Below, one piece after another: positions 1 through 9,409 of a DNA stretch of 64,000 nucleotides. Origin of the DNA: Pseudomonas sp. 5P_3.1_Bac2. GTDB taxonomy: Bacteria > Pseudomonadota > Gammaproteobacteria > Pseudomonadales > Pseudomonadaceae. Each line of letters opens with the position of its first letter. Positions within the stretch are counted from its first letter, which is position 1. A program made the position numbers and the translations under genes. The stretch is from the NCBI RefSeq assembly GCF_025465995.1, contig NZ_JANLNY010000028.1, positions 124,001 through 188,000 of the forward strand, read 5' to 3'. The notes below the pieces were generated by a model. That model did not search any database. It had not been told where the DNA came from and worked only from the letters and a program-made list of their open reading frames with translations.

Positions 1-135
1 TCGGGCAAAACCTATTTCGCCTTGGAGCTCAGCTCCGAGGACCTGGCGCAACTGGAGCGCTCCGGCGGCTTTGCCATTCACGTGTCCGGCGAATTCACCG
101 GGCTTGAGCTGAAATTCTGGGCGATCAGGAACTGA
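1..135 (+). CDS. tssK: T6SS baseplate protein TssK, C-terminal end (partial)
   Basis: Open frame from base 1 to a TGA at 133-135, giving the last 44 residues of a protein that starts before the window. The ending, with the segment GLELKFWAIRN, resembles the C-terminal tail of TssK (VasE/HsiJ family), the trimeric baseplate component that connects the T6SS baseplate to the TssL/TssM membrane complex. It lies two bases before tssL, the order found in Pseudomonas H2-type clusters (tssK-tssL-tssM-stp-stk). The identification rests mainly on context, because only the tail is visible. Confidence 0.75.
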   Translation, partial: SGKTYFALELSSEDLAQLERSGGFAIHVSGEFTGLELKFWAIRN

Positions 136-137
136 AT

Positions 138-1019
138 ATGACATCCAAGGATATGGACTACGGCCAGGATGACAAAACCGTCATCCTCAACCGTCAAGGC
201 GAAAGCAGCGCGCACAGCCCGCTGACCGACTTCGCCACTCCACCGAAATTTGAACAACTCGAAGAGCGGATGATTTACGCCGCCCGTTTGCGCCCCGCCG
301 AGAGCTTCAACATCAGCCTCAATCCGCTGGTCGCGGCGGCCGCTTCGCTGCTCTCAGAAGTAGTGCGGCTCAAGCACAGTTTTGATAGCGAGGACATGCA
401 CGCGCTCAACCAACGCCTGTCCAGCGCGATCAAGCTATTCGAGCACCGCGCCCTGCATGAAGGCGCCGAAAGCAGCCAGGTGATGGCGGCCCGTTACGTG
501 CTGTGCACCGTGGTCGACGAAGCCGTGGTGACCACCCCGTGGGGCAACGAGAGCGAATGGTCGCAAATGAGCTTGCTGTCGAGCTTCCACAACGAAACCT
601 TCGGTGGCGAGAAGTTCTTCCAGCTGCTGGAGCGCCTGTCACGCAACCCGGTTAAGCACCTGCCGATGCTGGAGCTGATGTACCTGTGCCTGTCCCTCGG
701 TTTCGAGGGCAAATACCGCGTGCTGCCACGCGGCATGCTCGAGCTGGAAGCTGTGCGCGACAGCCTGTACCGGCAGATTCGCCAACTGCGCGGCGATATT
801 CCGCGCGAAGTCTCACCGCACTGGCAGGGCCTGAGAGACACCGGCCGGCGGCTGGTGCGCATCGTGCCGTGGTGGATGGTCGCGCTGTTTACCCTGGTGT
901 GCCTGGTGCTGCTGTACAGCGGCTTCGCCTGGGTATTGAGCGAGCAAAGGGAAACCATTCTGCAGCCTTACGAGCAGTTGCTGCCCAATGCAGACGTCAG
1001 CATGGATGAGTCGTCATGA
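138..1019 (+). CDS. tssL: T6SS membrane complex protein TssL (DotU/IcmH family)
   Basis: A 293-residue DotU/IcmH-like protein, part of the TssJLM inner-membrane complex of type VI secretion. The N-terminal two thirds is the cytoplasmic helical hook domain, with the family segment around AARYVLCTVVDEAVVTTPWG. A single C-terminal membrane segment lies at about residues 242-266, rich in Trp, Val and Leu. There is no OmpA-like peptidoglycan-binding extension, so this is the short form. The ATG is two bases after the tssK stop, and the 3' end overlaps tssM by four bases (ATGA), consistent with translational coupling in one operon. Confidence 0.95.
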   Translation: MTSKDMDYGQDDKTVILNRQGESSAHSPLTDFATPPKFEQLEERMIYAARLRPAESFNISLNPLVAAAASLLSEVVRLKHSFDSEDMHALNQRLSSAIKLFEHRALHEGAESSQVMAARYVLCTVVDEAVVTTPWGNESEWSQMSLLSSFHNETFGGEKFFQLLERLSRNPVKHLPMLELMYLCLSLGFEGKYRVLPRGMLELEAVRDSLYRQIRQLRGDIPREVSPHWQGLRDTGRRLVRIVPWWMVALFTLVCLVLLYSGFAWVLSEQRETILQPYEQLLPNADVSMDESS

Positions 1020-4000
1020 GAAATTTTTTCCGCAAGTTAGCGGCGTTTTTCCGCAAGACCTGGGTGTGGAGCCTGTGTCTGGTTATTGTTCTGGCCTTGC
1101 TGGTGTGGTTCGCCGGCCCGCTGTTGGCGGTGGACGACTTTAAGTTCTGGGAGTCGGCCACCAGCCGCCTGGTGACCATCTGCGTGTTGGTGCTGATCTG
1201 GGGCCTGTGCATGGTCTACAGCAGCTGGCGCGCCAACGTGCGTAAAAAAGCTGAAGAGAGCGACGAAGCGGCGCAAGAACGCCTGCGCCGCGAAGAGGTG
1301 ATCAACGAAGAGCAACACGAGCTGCGTAAGCGCTTCAAGCAAGCCCTGCACACGCTCAAGCGCTCCAGCCTGTATCGCGGCCGCAGCGAGCGCTGGCGCA
1401 AAGACCTGCCGTGGTACTTGCTGCTGGGCCCACAGGGCAGCGGTAAGACCAGCCTGCTGGACTTCTCCGGGCTCGACTTCCCGCTCAATCGCGGCGAGCA
1501 ACAGCGCCTGACCAAAGACGTGTCCGGCACCCGTTACGCCGATTGGTATTTCGCCGATAACGCCGTGCTGATCGACACCGCGGGGCGCTACCTCAACCAG
1601 CCCGAGCCTAATATCGACGGCCGTGCCTGGCAGACCCTGCTCGGCCTGCTGCGTAAACGCCGGGCCCGCCCACTCAATGGCGTGCTGGTGAATATCCCGG
1701 TGGCACAGCTGCAAAACGGCAGCGAAATCGAGCTGGAAAACCTCGCCCGCCAGACCCGTCAGCGCCTGCATGAAATCCACCAGCGCTTAGGCGCCGATGT
1801 GCCGGTGTACCTGGTGTTGAGCAAGGCCGACAAGGTGCTGGGCTTTGATGAGTTCTTCGACCAGCTGTCCCGCGAAGAAAGCGATCAAGTGCTCGGTGCC
1901 ACTTTCCGTAAGGGCCAGAACTCCAGTGATGTACAGGTGGTGCGCGAAGAGTTTGAAGAGCTGCTGCGCCGCCTCAACAGCCAAGTGATCTCGCGCATGC
2001 ACCAAGAGCGCGACACCCAGCGCCGTGGCCGTATCCTCGACTTCCCGCACCAGCTGGGCCTGCTCGGCGAGCGCCTGTGCCTGTTCAGCGAACTGGCATT
2101 CAGCGGCAACCGCTACCAGCGCGCCAGCCAACTGCGCGGCTTTTACCTGACCAGCGCGCCTGAGCTGAGCAGTCAGCTGGATCAAAGCACCAGCAGCATT
2201 GGCCGCAACCTGGGCCTTAACAGCAACGCCCTGCCGACCTTCCGCAGTGGCCGCGCGCGCTTTATCAACCATCTGCTGAGCCGGGTGATCTTCCCGGAAG
2301 CGGACCTCGCCAGCCTGGATAAAAAAGAAATCCGCCGCATCGACTGGGGCCAGCGCGCCCTGTATGCCGGGGCGTTGGCGTGCCTGGTGCTGTTTGGGCT
2401 GTTCTGGGCCAGCGGTTTCTCGGCCAACCATGGCCGCTTGGAGCATCTGCGTGACCTGGCGCAGCAACTGCTGCAACAGCACGATGGTTTGAGCGTACAA
2501 GACGACAGCCTGCGTGCCCTCAAAGCGCTGGATTACAGCTACGCCGCGACCCAGGTGTTCCCACCTAAAGGCGATGTGGCCTACACCGAGCGCGCCGGTT
2601 TGTATCAAGGCCAAAAGGTTGACCCGACCCTGCACAGCGCCTATCGCGCAGAGCTGGAAGGGCAACTGCTGAGCCGCGTCGGTAAGCAGCTGGAGGCGCA
2701 AATCCGCGCCAACATCAACGACCGTGAAGCCCTGCTCAACAGCTTGCGTGCTTACCTCATGCTCAACCTGGAGGAGCGCCGCGACAATGAGTTCCTGCAG
2801 GAGTGGGTAGCCGCCGATTGGTCGCTGCGCTACGCCGGTGATAGCGTCGGTCAGCGTGGCCTGAACGAGCACTTCGCGCGCCTGCTGGCCGAGCCATTTG
2901 CCCCCTATGAACTGAACGCACCGCTGGTGGCGCAAGCCCGCGAAGTGCTGCGCAGCGAGTCGCTGGCCAATGTCGTGTACCGCATGCTGCGCGAGCAAGC
3001 TCGCAGCTTGCCGGACTATCGCTTAAGCCAAAAACTTGGCCCGCAAGGCGCCCTGTTTGTTGGCAGCGACTACCGCATCCCGGGCTTCTACACCCAGGCC
3101 GGCTACCAGAAGATGTTTGTCGCCCAAGGCGGCGACATGGTCCGCGACATCCTGCGCGACAACTGGGTCTTGGGCGGCAGCGACACCCTCAGCAGCAGCG
3201 ACCTGGGCCGCTTGCTGGTGGAGATGGAGCAGCTGTACTTCCGTGACTACGCCAACTACTGGGGCGAAGCCGTGGCGCAACTGTCACTGGAGCCCATTGG
3301 CAGCAGCAGCCAAGGGTCGATCCTGCTCACCGGCCTGACCTCCGCTAACTCGCCACTGCTCCAGCTGTTGGTGGAGATTCGCGACAACACCCGCTTTAAA
3401 GGCCTGGCCGAAGCGGCGGATCAAGTCGGTGAAGCAGGTGACGCCTTAGCCGATAAATCCGGCAAGCTCGGCAAAGCGGCGAAATTGGCCACTGCCGCAG
3501 CTGGCAAAGCGCAAGCGGCGCTGCTGAAGAACCTGCCGGATACCGCGCGCAAGGCGCTGGAGCGGCGCTTCGAGCCGCTGCATCGCCTGCTCGATGACAA
3601 CAACGGTGCGGGCCCGGAGTTAGCCGGCGCCCTGCAAGCGCTGGATGCCCTGCAAATGCAACTGGGCGGTCTGGCCAACGCCAGTGCCCCGGAGCAAGCA
3701 GCGTTTGAGCTGGCCAAGGCGCGCATGAGCGGTCAACGCGATGCCATCAACCAAGTGCGCAGCAGCGCCGCGCGTCTGCCGCAACCTGTGGGTAACTGGC
3801 TAAGCCTGCTGGCCGAGGACAGCTGGACGCTGGTGCTCAACGATGCCTACAACTACCTCAACCAACGCTATAAGAGCGAGCTGTACGCCGCCTATGACGG
3901 CTCGCTGAAACAGCGTTATCCGTTCAACGCCCACAGCGAAAGTGACGTGGCGATTGCTGACTTCCGCGAGTTCTTCAAGAGCCAGGGCATTGCTGAGCGC

Positions 4001-4555
4001 TTCTTCGACAGCTACCTCAAGCCCTTCGTCAGCGGCAGCGCCGGTCAGTATCAAGTGCGCCGTGTGGATGGCCGAGGCTTGCCGCTGTCGCGCGAGTTCC
4101 TCCTGCAAATGAGCTACGCGCAAAACATCCGCCGCAGCTTCTTTGCGGAAACCCCCAACGAGCCCAAGGTGCTGTTTAAGCTGGAGCCTTACTCGCTGGA
4201 TTCGAGCTTAAGCCGCGCCGACTTCCGCTTCGGCAGCCAGCAGATGGAGTACCGTCACGGGCCTATCGTGCAGACCGCCTTTAGCTGGCCTGCCGACGCC
4301 GATGAAGGCCGCACCAGCCTGGTGGTGGAAGAACTCGGCGGACGTAAAGTCGGCATCGAGAAAAACACCGGACCGTGGTCGCTGTTCCGCTTCCTCGATT
4401 TGATGAGCGTGGACTACCACAGTGGCCGCGATGTACTGATGATCAAAGCCAACTTGGGCGGCCTGCGCGCCAACTACCTGCTGCACAGCCAGCGTTCGCC
4501 CAACCCGTTTGATCTGGCCCAGCTGCGCGACTTCAAACTGCCGGCGGTGCTCTGA
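1016..4555 (+). CDS. tssM: T6SS membrane complex protein TssM (IcmF family)
   Basis: A 1179-residue IcmF protein of usual length, the large inner-membrane and periplasmic subunit of the T6SS membrane complex. Two hydrophobic segments occupy about residues 17-39 and 48-68. A cytoplasmic NTPase-like domain with Walker A GPQGSGKT at 138-145 follows, then a third membrane segment near 447-468 and a long periplasmic region. It overlaps tssL by four bases and its last base is the first base of the next gene. With tssK and tssL it indicates a complete, probably functional locus extending to the left of the window. Confidence 0.96.
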   Translation: MRNFFRKLAAFFRKTWVWSLCLVIVLALLVWFAGPLLAVDDFKFWESATSRLVTICVLVLIWGLCMVYSSWRANVRKKAEESDEAAQERLRREEVINEEQHELRKRFKQALHTLKRSSLYRGRSERWRKDLPWYLLLGPQGSGKTSLLDFSGLDFPLNRGEQQRLTKDVSGTRYADWYFADNAVLIDTAGRYLNQPEPNIDGRAWQTLLGLLRKRRARPLNGVLVNIPVAQLQNGSEIELENLARQTRQRLHEIHQRLGADVPVYLVLSKADKVLGFDEFFDQLSREESDQVLGATFRKGQNSSDVQVVREEFEELLRRLNSQVISRMHQERDTQRRGRILDFPHQLGLLGERLCLFSELAFSGNRYQRASQLRGFYLTSAPELSSQLDQSTSSIGRNLGLNSNALPTFRSGRARFINHLLSRVIFPEADLASLDKKEIRRIDWGQRALYAGALACLVLFGLFWASGFSANHGRLEHLRDLAQQLLQQHDGLSVQDDSLRALKALDYSYAATQVFPPKGDVAYTERAGLYQGQKVDPTLHSAYRAELEGQLLSRVGKQLEAQIRANINDREALLNSLRAYLMLNLEERRDNEFLQEWVAADWSLRYAGDSVGQRGLNEHFARLLAEPFAPYELNAPLVAQAREVLRSESLANVVYRMLREQARSLPDYRLSQKLGPQGALFVGSDYRIPGFYTQAGYQKMFVAQGGDMVRDILRDNWVLGGSDTLSSSDLGRLLVEMEQLYFRDYANYWGEAVAQLSLEPIGSSSQGSILLTGLTSANSPLLQLLVEIRDNTRFKGLAEAADQVGEAGDALADKSGKLGKAAKLATAAAGKAQAALLKNLPDTARKALERRFEPLHRLLDDNNGAGPELAGALQALDALQMQLGGLANASAPEQAAFELAKARMSGQRDAINQVRSSAARLPQPVGNWLSLLAEDSWTLVLNDAYNYLNQRYKSELYAAYDGSLKQRYPFNAHSESDVAIADFREFFKSQGIAERFFDSYLKPFVSGSAGQYQVRRVDGRGLPLSREFLLQMSYAQNIRRSFFAETPNEPKVLFKLEPYSLDSSLSRADFRFGSQQMEYRHGPIVQTAFSWPADADEGRTSLVVEELGGRKVGIEKNTGPWSLFRFLDLMSVDYHSGRDVLMIKANLGGLRANYLLHSQRSPNPFDLAQLRDFKLPAVL

Positions 4556-5283
4556 TGACGACCACCGCCCAACTCTGGCGTAGCGCCGCCCGTACCGAGA
4601 CGGGCAAGGTGCGCAGGCGTAATGAAGACGCCGTGCTCGCCTTGCCCGAGCGCGGCTTGTGGGCGGTGGCGGACGGCATGGGTGGGCATCAAAACGGCGC
4701 GCTGGCCAGTCGCTTGATCATTGAGCAACTGGCCGAGCCGCTGGATGGCGATCTGGCCCAGCGCCTGGCTGAAGTGCGTAAGCGCTTGCATGAGCTTAAT
4801 CGCCTGCTGCGCCATGAGTTGACGGTGAGTGCTGATCATCCCGATCCGGTGATTGGCAGCACCGTGGTGGCGCTGCTGATTGAGGCCAATCGGGCGGCCT
4901 GCATTTGGGCCGGTGATAGCCGTTGCTACCTGTGGCGCGGGCGCCGTCTGTATCAACTGAGCCGCGACCACTCATTGCTGCAACAGTTGATCGACCAGGA
5001 CCAACTCAGCCCCAGCGAAGCCGCCCGTCATCCTGCCGCCCATGCGCTGACCCAAGCCATCGGCGCCAGCGATCAGCTCAAGCTGGAAATCCTTGAATTG
5101 GATCTGCTGCCCGGCGATGCCTTTTTGCTGTGCAGCGACGGCCTCTATCAAAGCCTGTCGGCAGATGAATTAAGCGCCGCGTTAAACCTGCCCTCACCGC
5201 AATTGAGCCTTAACCGTTTGGTCGAGCACGCTTTGGCGGGTCCGGCGCGGGACAATCTCAGTGCGGTGGTGGTGCGCCAATGA
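4555..5283 (+). CDS. stp1: PP2C-type serine/threonine phosphatase of the T6SS (Stp1/PppA type)
   Basis: A 242-residue PP2C-family phosphatase. The metal-binding motifs are present: RNED at about 22-25, DGMGGH starting at D40, GSTVVALL, CSDGLYQ and the C-terminal DNLSAVVV. It has no membrane segment, so it is expected in the cytoplasm. In Pseudomonas T6SS loci this enzyme opposes the serine/threonine kinase that regulates secretion post-translationally, and here the kinase gene is directly downstream. The position after tssM matches the H2-T6SS order icmF2-stp1-stk1 of P. aeruginosa. The start codon overlaps the tssM stop, implying coupled translation. Confidence 0.93.
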   Translation: MTTTAQLWRSAARTETGKVRRRNEDAVLALPERGLWAVADGMGGHQNGALASRLIIEQLAEPLDGDLAQRLAEVRKRLHELNRLLRHELTVSADHPDPVIGSTVVALLIEANRAACIWAGDSRCYLWRGRRLYQLSRDHSLLQQLIDQDQLSPSEAARHPAAHALTQAIGASDQLKLEILELDLLPGDAFLLCSDGLYQSLSADELSAALNLPSPQLSLNRLVEHALAGPARDNLSAVVVRQ

Positions 5284-5293
5284 GGAGGTCAGC

Positions 5294-6301
5294 ATGAGCG
5301 AGCCACTGCGCACCTACGAGTTAGACGCAAGCCCCGCCGGGTTACTCGACACGGTGGACGCGGCCAGCGATCTGACTTACTTCGCCCTCGCCGCGACCGC
5401 CGCGCCACCTGCCGTAGCCCCAGCGGCGAGTTGCCGGGGGCCGCTGCCGGAGGTGCTCGCCGGGCGCTATAAAATCGAGCGCGTGCTGGGTGTCGGTGGC
5501 ATGGCCGCGGTGTACTTAGCGCGTGACCTGCTGCGCGAACAGTTCGCGGACCCTGAGCCCTATGTGGCGCTGAAAACCCTCAGCGATGACTTCGCCGAAA
5601 GCCCCGATGCCCACGCCCTGCTCTACAGCGAATACGCCCTCACGGCGCGGCTTAATCATCGCCATGTGGTGCGCCTGTATAACTTCGACGTGGACATCCC
5701 CAGCCAGCACGCCTTTATCACCATGGAGCTGCTCAAGGGCCTGACCCTGGATCAGTTGCTGTGCAGCCATCCGGATGGTCTGCCCTGGGCCCAGTTGCAA
5801 CCCATCGCGGCTGCGCTGCTTGAGGCGGTGGCCTATGCCCACCGCCATGGTGTGCTGCATGGCGACTTGAAGCCAAGCAATGTGATCCTCGCCGAGGACG
5901 GTCTGCGCCTGTTTGATTTTGGTTTAGGCCAAGCCGTCGCCGGCACCTTGCCAGAACTGCCGCGGATCAGCCGGGAGCGTTTTGCCGCCTGGACGCCGCG
6001 CTACGCCGCACTGGAGTTGCTCGCGGGCGAACCGTTGAGCGCCCGTGCCGATGTCTACGCCCTCGCCTGCGTGCTGTATGAGCTGGCCAGCGGCCGTCAT
6101 CCGTTTAACCGGCAAACCGCCGCGCAGGCACAGGCCGAGCGGCTAGATACGCACCTCGCCAAGCCCAAGCATTTGCCGCGCCACTGCTGGCCGGCGTTGC
6201 GCACAGCGCTGGCCTTTGCCCCGCAGCACAGAAACATCGATTGCACCGAACTACTGGCGCACTTTCGTCTAGCTAAACGCGGTTTTTTCAGACTCTGGTA
6301 G
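5294..6301 (+). CDS. stk1: T6SS-associated serine/threonine protein kinase (Stk1 type)
   Basis: A 335-residue Hanks-type kinase. I place the start at 5294 because GAGGAGG lies about eight bases upstream; an upstream ATG at 5261 lies inside the phosphatase gene. The glycine-rich loop GVGGMAAVYLA begins at G66, the catalytic loop HGDLKPSN has its Asp at 191, and the DFG-equivalent is FDFG. There is no C-terminal membrane segment or Fha/VWA domain, so it matches the short Stk1 form and not PpkA. It is expected to phosphorylate T6SS components, paired with the phosphatase encoded just upstream. The operon may end here, since a 57-base gap precedes vgrG. Confidence 0.92.
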   Translation: MSEPLRTYELDASPAGLLDTVDAASDLTYFALAATAAPPAVAPAASCRGPLPEVLAGRYKIERVLGVGGMAAVYLARDLLREQFADPEPYVALKTLSDDFAESPDAHALLYSEYALTARLNHRHVVRLYNFDVDIPSQHAFITMELLKGLTLDQLLCSHPDGLPWAQLQPIAAALLEAVAYAHRHGVLHGDLKPSNVILAEDGLRLFDFGLGQAVAGTLPELPRISRERFAAWTPRYAALELLAGEPLSARADVYALACVLYELASGRHPFNRQTAAQAQAERLDTHLAKPKHLPRHCWPALRTALAFAPQHRNIDCTELLAHFRLAKRGFFRLW

Positions 6302-6358
6302 CGCCTTGGCGTCTTACCCTCAGGCCTTAATGGAAGTTTTTAGTTTAAGGAATTAACT

Positions 6359-8452
6359 ATGTTTAACCCGGCCAATGAAACTCACTTCAGCCTCAGCATT
6401 CCCGGCCTTGAGCATGATCTGCAAGTGCTCGAATTCACTGGTCGGGAAGCCATCAGCACGCCCTATCGCTTCGAGGTTGAAGTGGTGAGTGAAAACCCCG
6501 AGCTGGATCTGCACAGCTTGCTGCACAAGCCCGCGTTCCTCGCCCTGGCTCCAGGTGGCGCAGGCATCCACGGCTTGATCTACCAAACCGCCCAAGGCGA
6601 ATCCGGCAAGCGCCTGACCCGCTATCAACTGAGCATCGTGCCGCACTTGGCGTACCTGGCCCTGCGCACCAATCAGCGGATTTTCCAGCAGCTCACCGTC
6701 GCGCAAATCATCGCCACGGTGCTGGAGGAGCACGGCATTCTCGGCGATGCCTATAAATTCCAGTTCGGCCCCACGGTGTACCCCGAGCGCGAGTACTGCG
6801 TGCAGTACGACGAAAGCGATCTGCACTTTATCCAGCGCCTGTGCGAGGAGGAAGGTATCCACTATCACTTCCAGCACAGCGAGCAAGGCCACGTGCTGGT
6901 GTTTGCCGATGAGCAAAACGCCTTCCCCGCTCTGGCTGCGCCCACCGCTTACCAACAAGACAGCGGCATGGTCGCCGATGAGCCGGTGATCAAGCGCTTT
7001 AAGCTGCGCCTGGAGACCCGCACCAGCCGCACCACGCGCCGCGATTACGACTTTGAAAAGCCACGCGTGCTGATGGAAGCAGCCTACAAGGCCGAGGTCG
7101 AGGCAGGCAGCAAACCTCTGCCCGACTTAGAGGATTACGACTACCCCGGGCGCTTTGTCGAGCGCGTGCGTGGCAAACATCTGAGCCAGCGCCATCTGGA
7201 ACGCCATCGCAGCGACTATCAATTGGCCGAGGGCGAGAGTGATCAGCCGCTGCTGGTCAGCGGCCACTATTTACCGCTAGCCGCCCACCCCCGTGACGAC
7301 TACAACGACCTCTGGCTGCTGCGTGAAATCCATCACCAGGGCAAGCAGCCACAGGTGCTGGAAGAGTCCGTCACCAGCCATATCCAGGCCAGCGATGGTT
7401 TACAGCAGGGCGACTTCTCGCAGGGCTATCGCAATCGCTTTACCGCCACGCCGTGGCAGGTGCCCTTCCGTCCTGAGCTAAAGCATCCCAAAGCCAAGGT
7501 GCTGGGCAGCCAAACAGCGGTAGTCACCGGGCCTAAAGGTGAAGAAATCCACTGCGATAAATACGGCCGCATCAAGGTGCAGTTCCACTGGGACCGCGAA
7601 GGCCAAGGCGACGACACCAGCAGCTGCTGGCTGCGCGTGGCCAATAGCTGGGCCGGCGATAACTATGGCGGCATCGCCATCCCGCGCATCGGCATGGAGG
7701 TGCTGGTGACCTTCCTTGAAGGTGATCCCGATCAGCCGCTGGTCACCGGCTGCCTGTACCACGCCGAGCACGTGGTGCCCTATGACTTGCCCGCCCACAA
7801 AACCCGCAGCCTGTTTAAAACCCTCAGCAGCCCCGGCGGTGGTGGCTACAACGAGCTGCGCATTGAAGACAAAAAAGGCGCCGAGCAAATCTACCTGCAC
7901 GCCCAGCGCGACTGGGACGAGAACATCGAGCACGACCAAAAGATCCGTGTCGGCAACCAGCGCCATGACTTGGTCGAAGCCAACAGCTACAGCGAGTTCA
8001 AGGCCGAAGAGCACCTGACCGTCGTCGGCGAGCGCAAAGTCGAGGTCAAACCCGACGATCACTTAACCGTCGGCCAGAACCAACATATCCAACTCGGCAC
8101 CGCGCAGCTGACCAAAGTCGGCCGCGAGATTCACCTTAAAGCCGGGCAAAAAATGGTCATCGAAGCCGGCACCGAACTGACCTTAAGCGCCGGCGGCAGC
8201 TTTATCAAACTCGACCCTGCCGGCATCACCCTGGTCGGCCCCCTCGCCCGCATCAACGCCGGCGGCTCACCCGGCAAAGGCTCAGGCATCGCCATCAAAC
8301 CCCCGCTACAGCCCGGCGCAGCGGACAAAGACAAAGCCGGCAGCTTGCTGGAGCCCGTACTCAGCAATTGCGTCGATAAACCACTGCCCGCCGTATGCGA
8401 AGAGTGCTTGCGCCTAGCACAAAGCAAAGCTCAGGCCGTGGTCGCACGCTGA
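6359..8452 (+). CDS. vgrG: T6SS spike protein VgrG (TssI)
   Basis: A 697-residue VgrG. The N-terminal part matches the gp27-like base, including SDLHFIQRLCEEEGIHYHF. The middle has the gp5-like OB fold with DKYGRIKVQFHWDREG and RVANSWAGDNYGGIAIPRIG. The C-terminal part is the repetitive beta-prism needle with alternating hydrophobic and glycine residues. A short tail (about 45 residues, three cysteines) follows; it is too small for an enzymatic domain but may contact cargo. The DUF4123 chaperone and lipase effector downstream suggest that this spike carries the Tle1-type toxin. The ATG is preceded by AAGGAATT. Confidence 0.96.
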   Translation: MFNPANETHFSLSIPGLEHDLQVLEFTGREAISTPYRFEVEVVSENPELDLHSLLHKPAFLALAPGGAGIHGLIYQTAQGESGKRLTRYQLSIVPHLAYLALRTNQRIFQQLTVAQIIATVLEEHGILGDAYKFQFGPTVYPEREYCVQYDESDLHFIQRLCEEEGIHYHFQHSEQGHVLVFADEQNAFPALAAPTAYQQDSGMVADEPVIKRFKLRLETRTSRTTRRDYDFEKPRVLMEAAYKAEVEAGSKPLPDLEDYDYPGRFVERVRGKHLSQRHLERHRSDYQLAEGESDQPLLVSGHYLPLAAHPRDDYNDLWLLREIHHQGKQPQVLEESVTSHIQASDGLQQGDFSQGYRNRFTATPWQVPFRPELKHPKAKVLGSQTAVVTGPKGEEIHCDKYGRIKVQFHWDREGQGDDTSSCWLRVANSWAGDNYGGIAIPRIGMEVLVTFLEGDPDQPLVTGCLYHAEHVVPYDLPAHKTRSLFKTLSSPGGGGYNELRIEDKKGAEQIYLHAQRDWDENIEHDQKIRVGNQRHDLVEANSYSEFKAEEHLTVVGERKVEVKPDDHLTVGQNQHIQLGTAQLTKVGREIHLKAGQKMVIEAGTELTLSAGGSFIKLDPAGITLVGPLARINAGGSPGKGSGIAIKPPLQPGAADKDKAGSLLEPVLSNCVDKPLPAVCEECLRLAQSKAQAVVAR

Positions 8453-8465
8453 AGGATCAACACCG

Positions 8466-9293
8466 ATGAACAAACCATTATTCCCCGCTTGGTTCAACCA
8501 GACCTTGAGCGCCGCCGAAGAGGCCCGCCTGCACCATATCGACCTGCTGATCGACAGCAGCAACCTGCAATACCCGCTGCAAACTGAGCTCACTCAAGAG
8601 CACGGTGCATTGGAAATAGCCCTACTACTGCAAGACACGCCGGAAGAGGCTATTGCCTCCATCGGCCCCTGGCTGGTGCGCCTGCCACTTAAGACACTTG
8701 AGCAACAGCCCTGGCTCAAGCCGCTCTTGAGCAGCCCAAACGCAAACCATCACCTGCTTGCGTTGCTCAGTCCATGGCGTTTTGCCGACCTGACTCATCA
8801 CCTGCGCCACTGCACTCAAGTGCAGTGGAACAACGGCAAAAGCACGGGTTTACTCAGGTTTTACGACCCGCGCCTGATTACAGCCGTCACGGAAGCCCTT
8901 GACCCCAATCAACGCTGGTTCCATGCGCCGATTATCTCGTGGCACTGGTGTGATCGAGATCAACAACCACGCAGCTTACCCGGCTACCTGAGCCGGCAAG
9001 GGCTGCCATCGCCACTGCCAACCCTTGTGCTGAAAAACCTGCAAATCGCCGGGCTCATCGCTTGGGCTGAGGCTGAGGACTATCGTCGCAGTTGGGATGT
9101 ACAGCCCCAACACTATGGATTGTCTCAACAGGAGGCCTTGATGCGCCACCTAATGCACGCTCAACTCGACGCCAACCGTGCCGACCTACATGACCCAGAT
9201 CAACGCGATGCCTTTGTGCGTAACTGGCTGGCTGAGCACTCCCCCATATCCCCTCCCGAAGAGGCAGAGGCACAAGCAGAGGTCGTGATATGA
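8466..9293 (+). CDS. DUF4123 T6SS effector chaperone/adaptor
   Basis: A 275-residue protein with the features of DUF4123 (Tap/TEC) adaptors: an N-terminal segment reading HHIDLLIDSSNLQYPLQ, a central alternating helix and strand region, and the motif RFYDPRLITAVTEAL that is typical of the family. These cytoplasmic proteins load a specific effector onto the matching VgrG tip and are not themselves secreted. It begins 13 bases after vgrG and ends overlapping the start of a small immunity-gene remnant. The partner is most likely the DUF2235 lipase encoded about 650 bases downstream; that pairing is inferred from position. Confidence 0.88.
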   Translation: MNKPLFPAWFNQTLSAAEEARLHHIDLLIDSSNLQYPLQTELTQEHGALEIALLLQDTPEEAIASIGPWLVRLPLKTLEQQPWLKPLLSSPNANHHLLALLSPWRFADLTHHLRHCTQVQWNNGKSTGLLRFYDPRLITAVTEALDPNQRWFHAPIISWHWCDRDQQPRSLPGYLSRQGLPSPLPTLVLKNLQIAGLIAWAEAEDYRRSWDVQPQHYGLSQQEALMRHLMHAQLDANRADLHDPDQRDAFVRNWLAEHSPISPPEEAEAQAEVVI

Positions 9294-9409
9294 AACGCTT
9301 ATCAGCTGATCATCTAGGTCTACAGCAAGTATTTACGCGAGCAATTGCCCTTCGTGGCCACTTTAACTTTCCGAAAAAAATGGAGGACACGGAATGTCCA
9401 AATTCCTGA
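9290..9409 (+). pseudogene. Orphan C-terminal tail of a lost immunity gene copy
   Basis: A 39-codon frame starting ATGA at the chaperone stop. Its last part, FNFPKKMEDTECP, is identical to the C-terminus of the DUF3304 immunity protein encoded next, whereas the preceding 25 or so codons do not match it. The shared piece is the first copy of a 36-base repeat (9364-9399). I read this as the remnant of an earlier DUF3304 gene deleted by recombination, or as the footprint of a unit insertion. Whether it is translated is unknown; its main role now may be to provide the ribosome-binding site for the next gene. Confidence 0.6.
9364..9399 (+). repeat. 36-bp direct repeat, copy 1
   Basis: Thirty-six bases identical to 9906-9941. 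The repeat encodes the last residues of a DUF3304 protein (NFPKKMEDTEC) and also holds the GGAGGA ribosome-binding site and ATGTCC start of the following gene. Each copy therefore serves as both a 3' end and a start signal, which allows immunity units to be gained or lost in frame with intact translation signals. Confidence 0.95.

Noticed and set aside
1787..2998. 403-codon open frame on the minus strand inside tssM
   Set aside because: Antisense shadow of the GC-rich tssM frame; composition is Ala/Gln/Val-rich without domains, and the plus-strand protein is certain.
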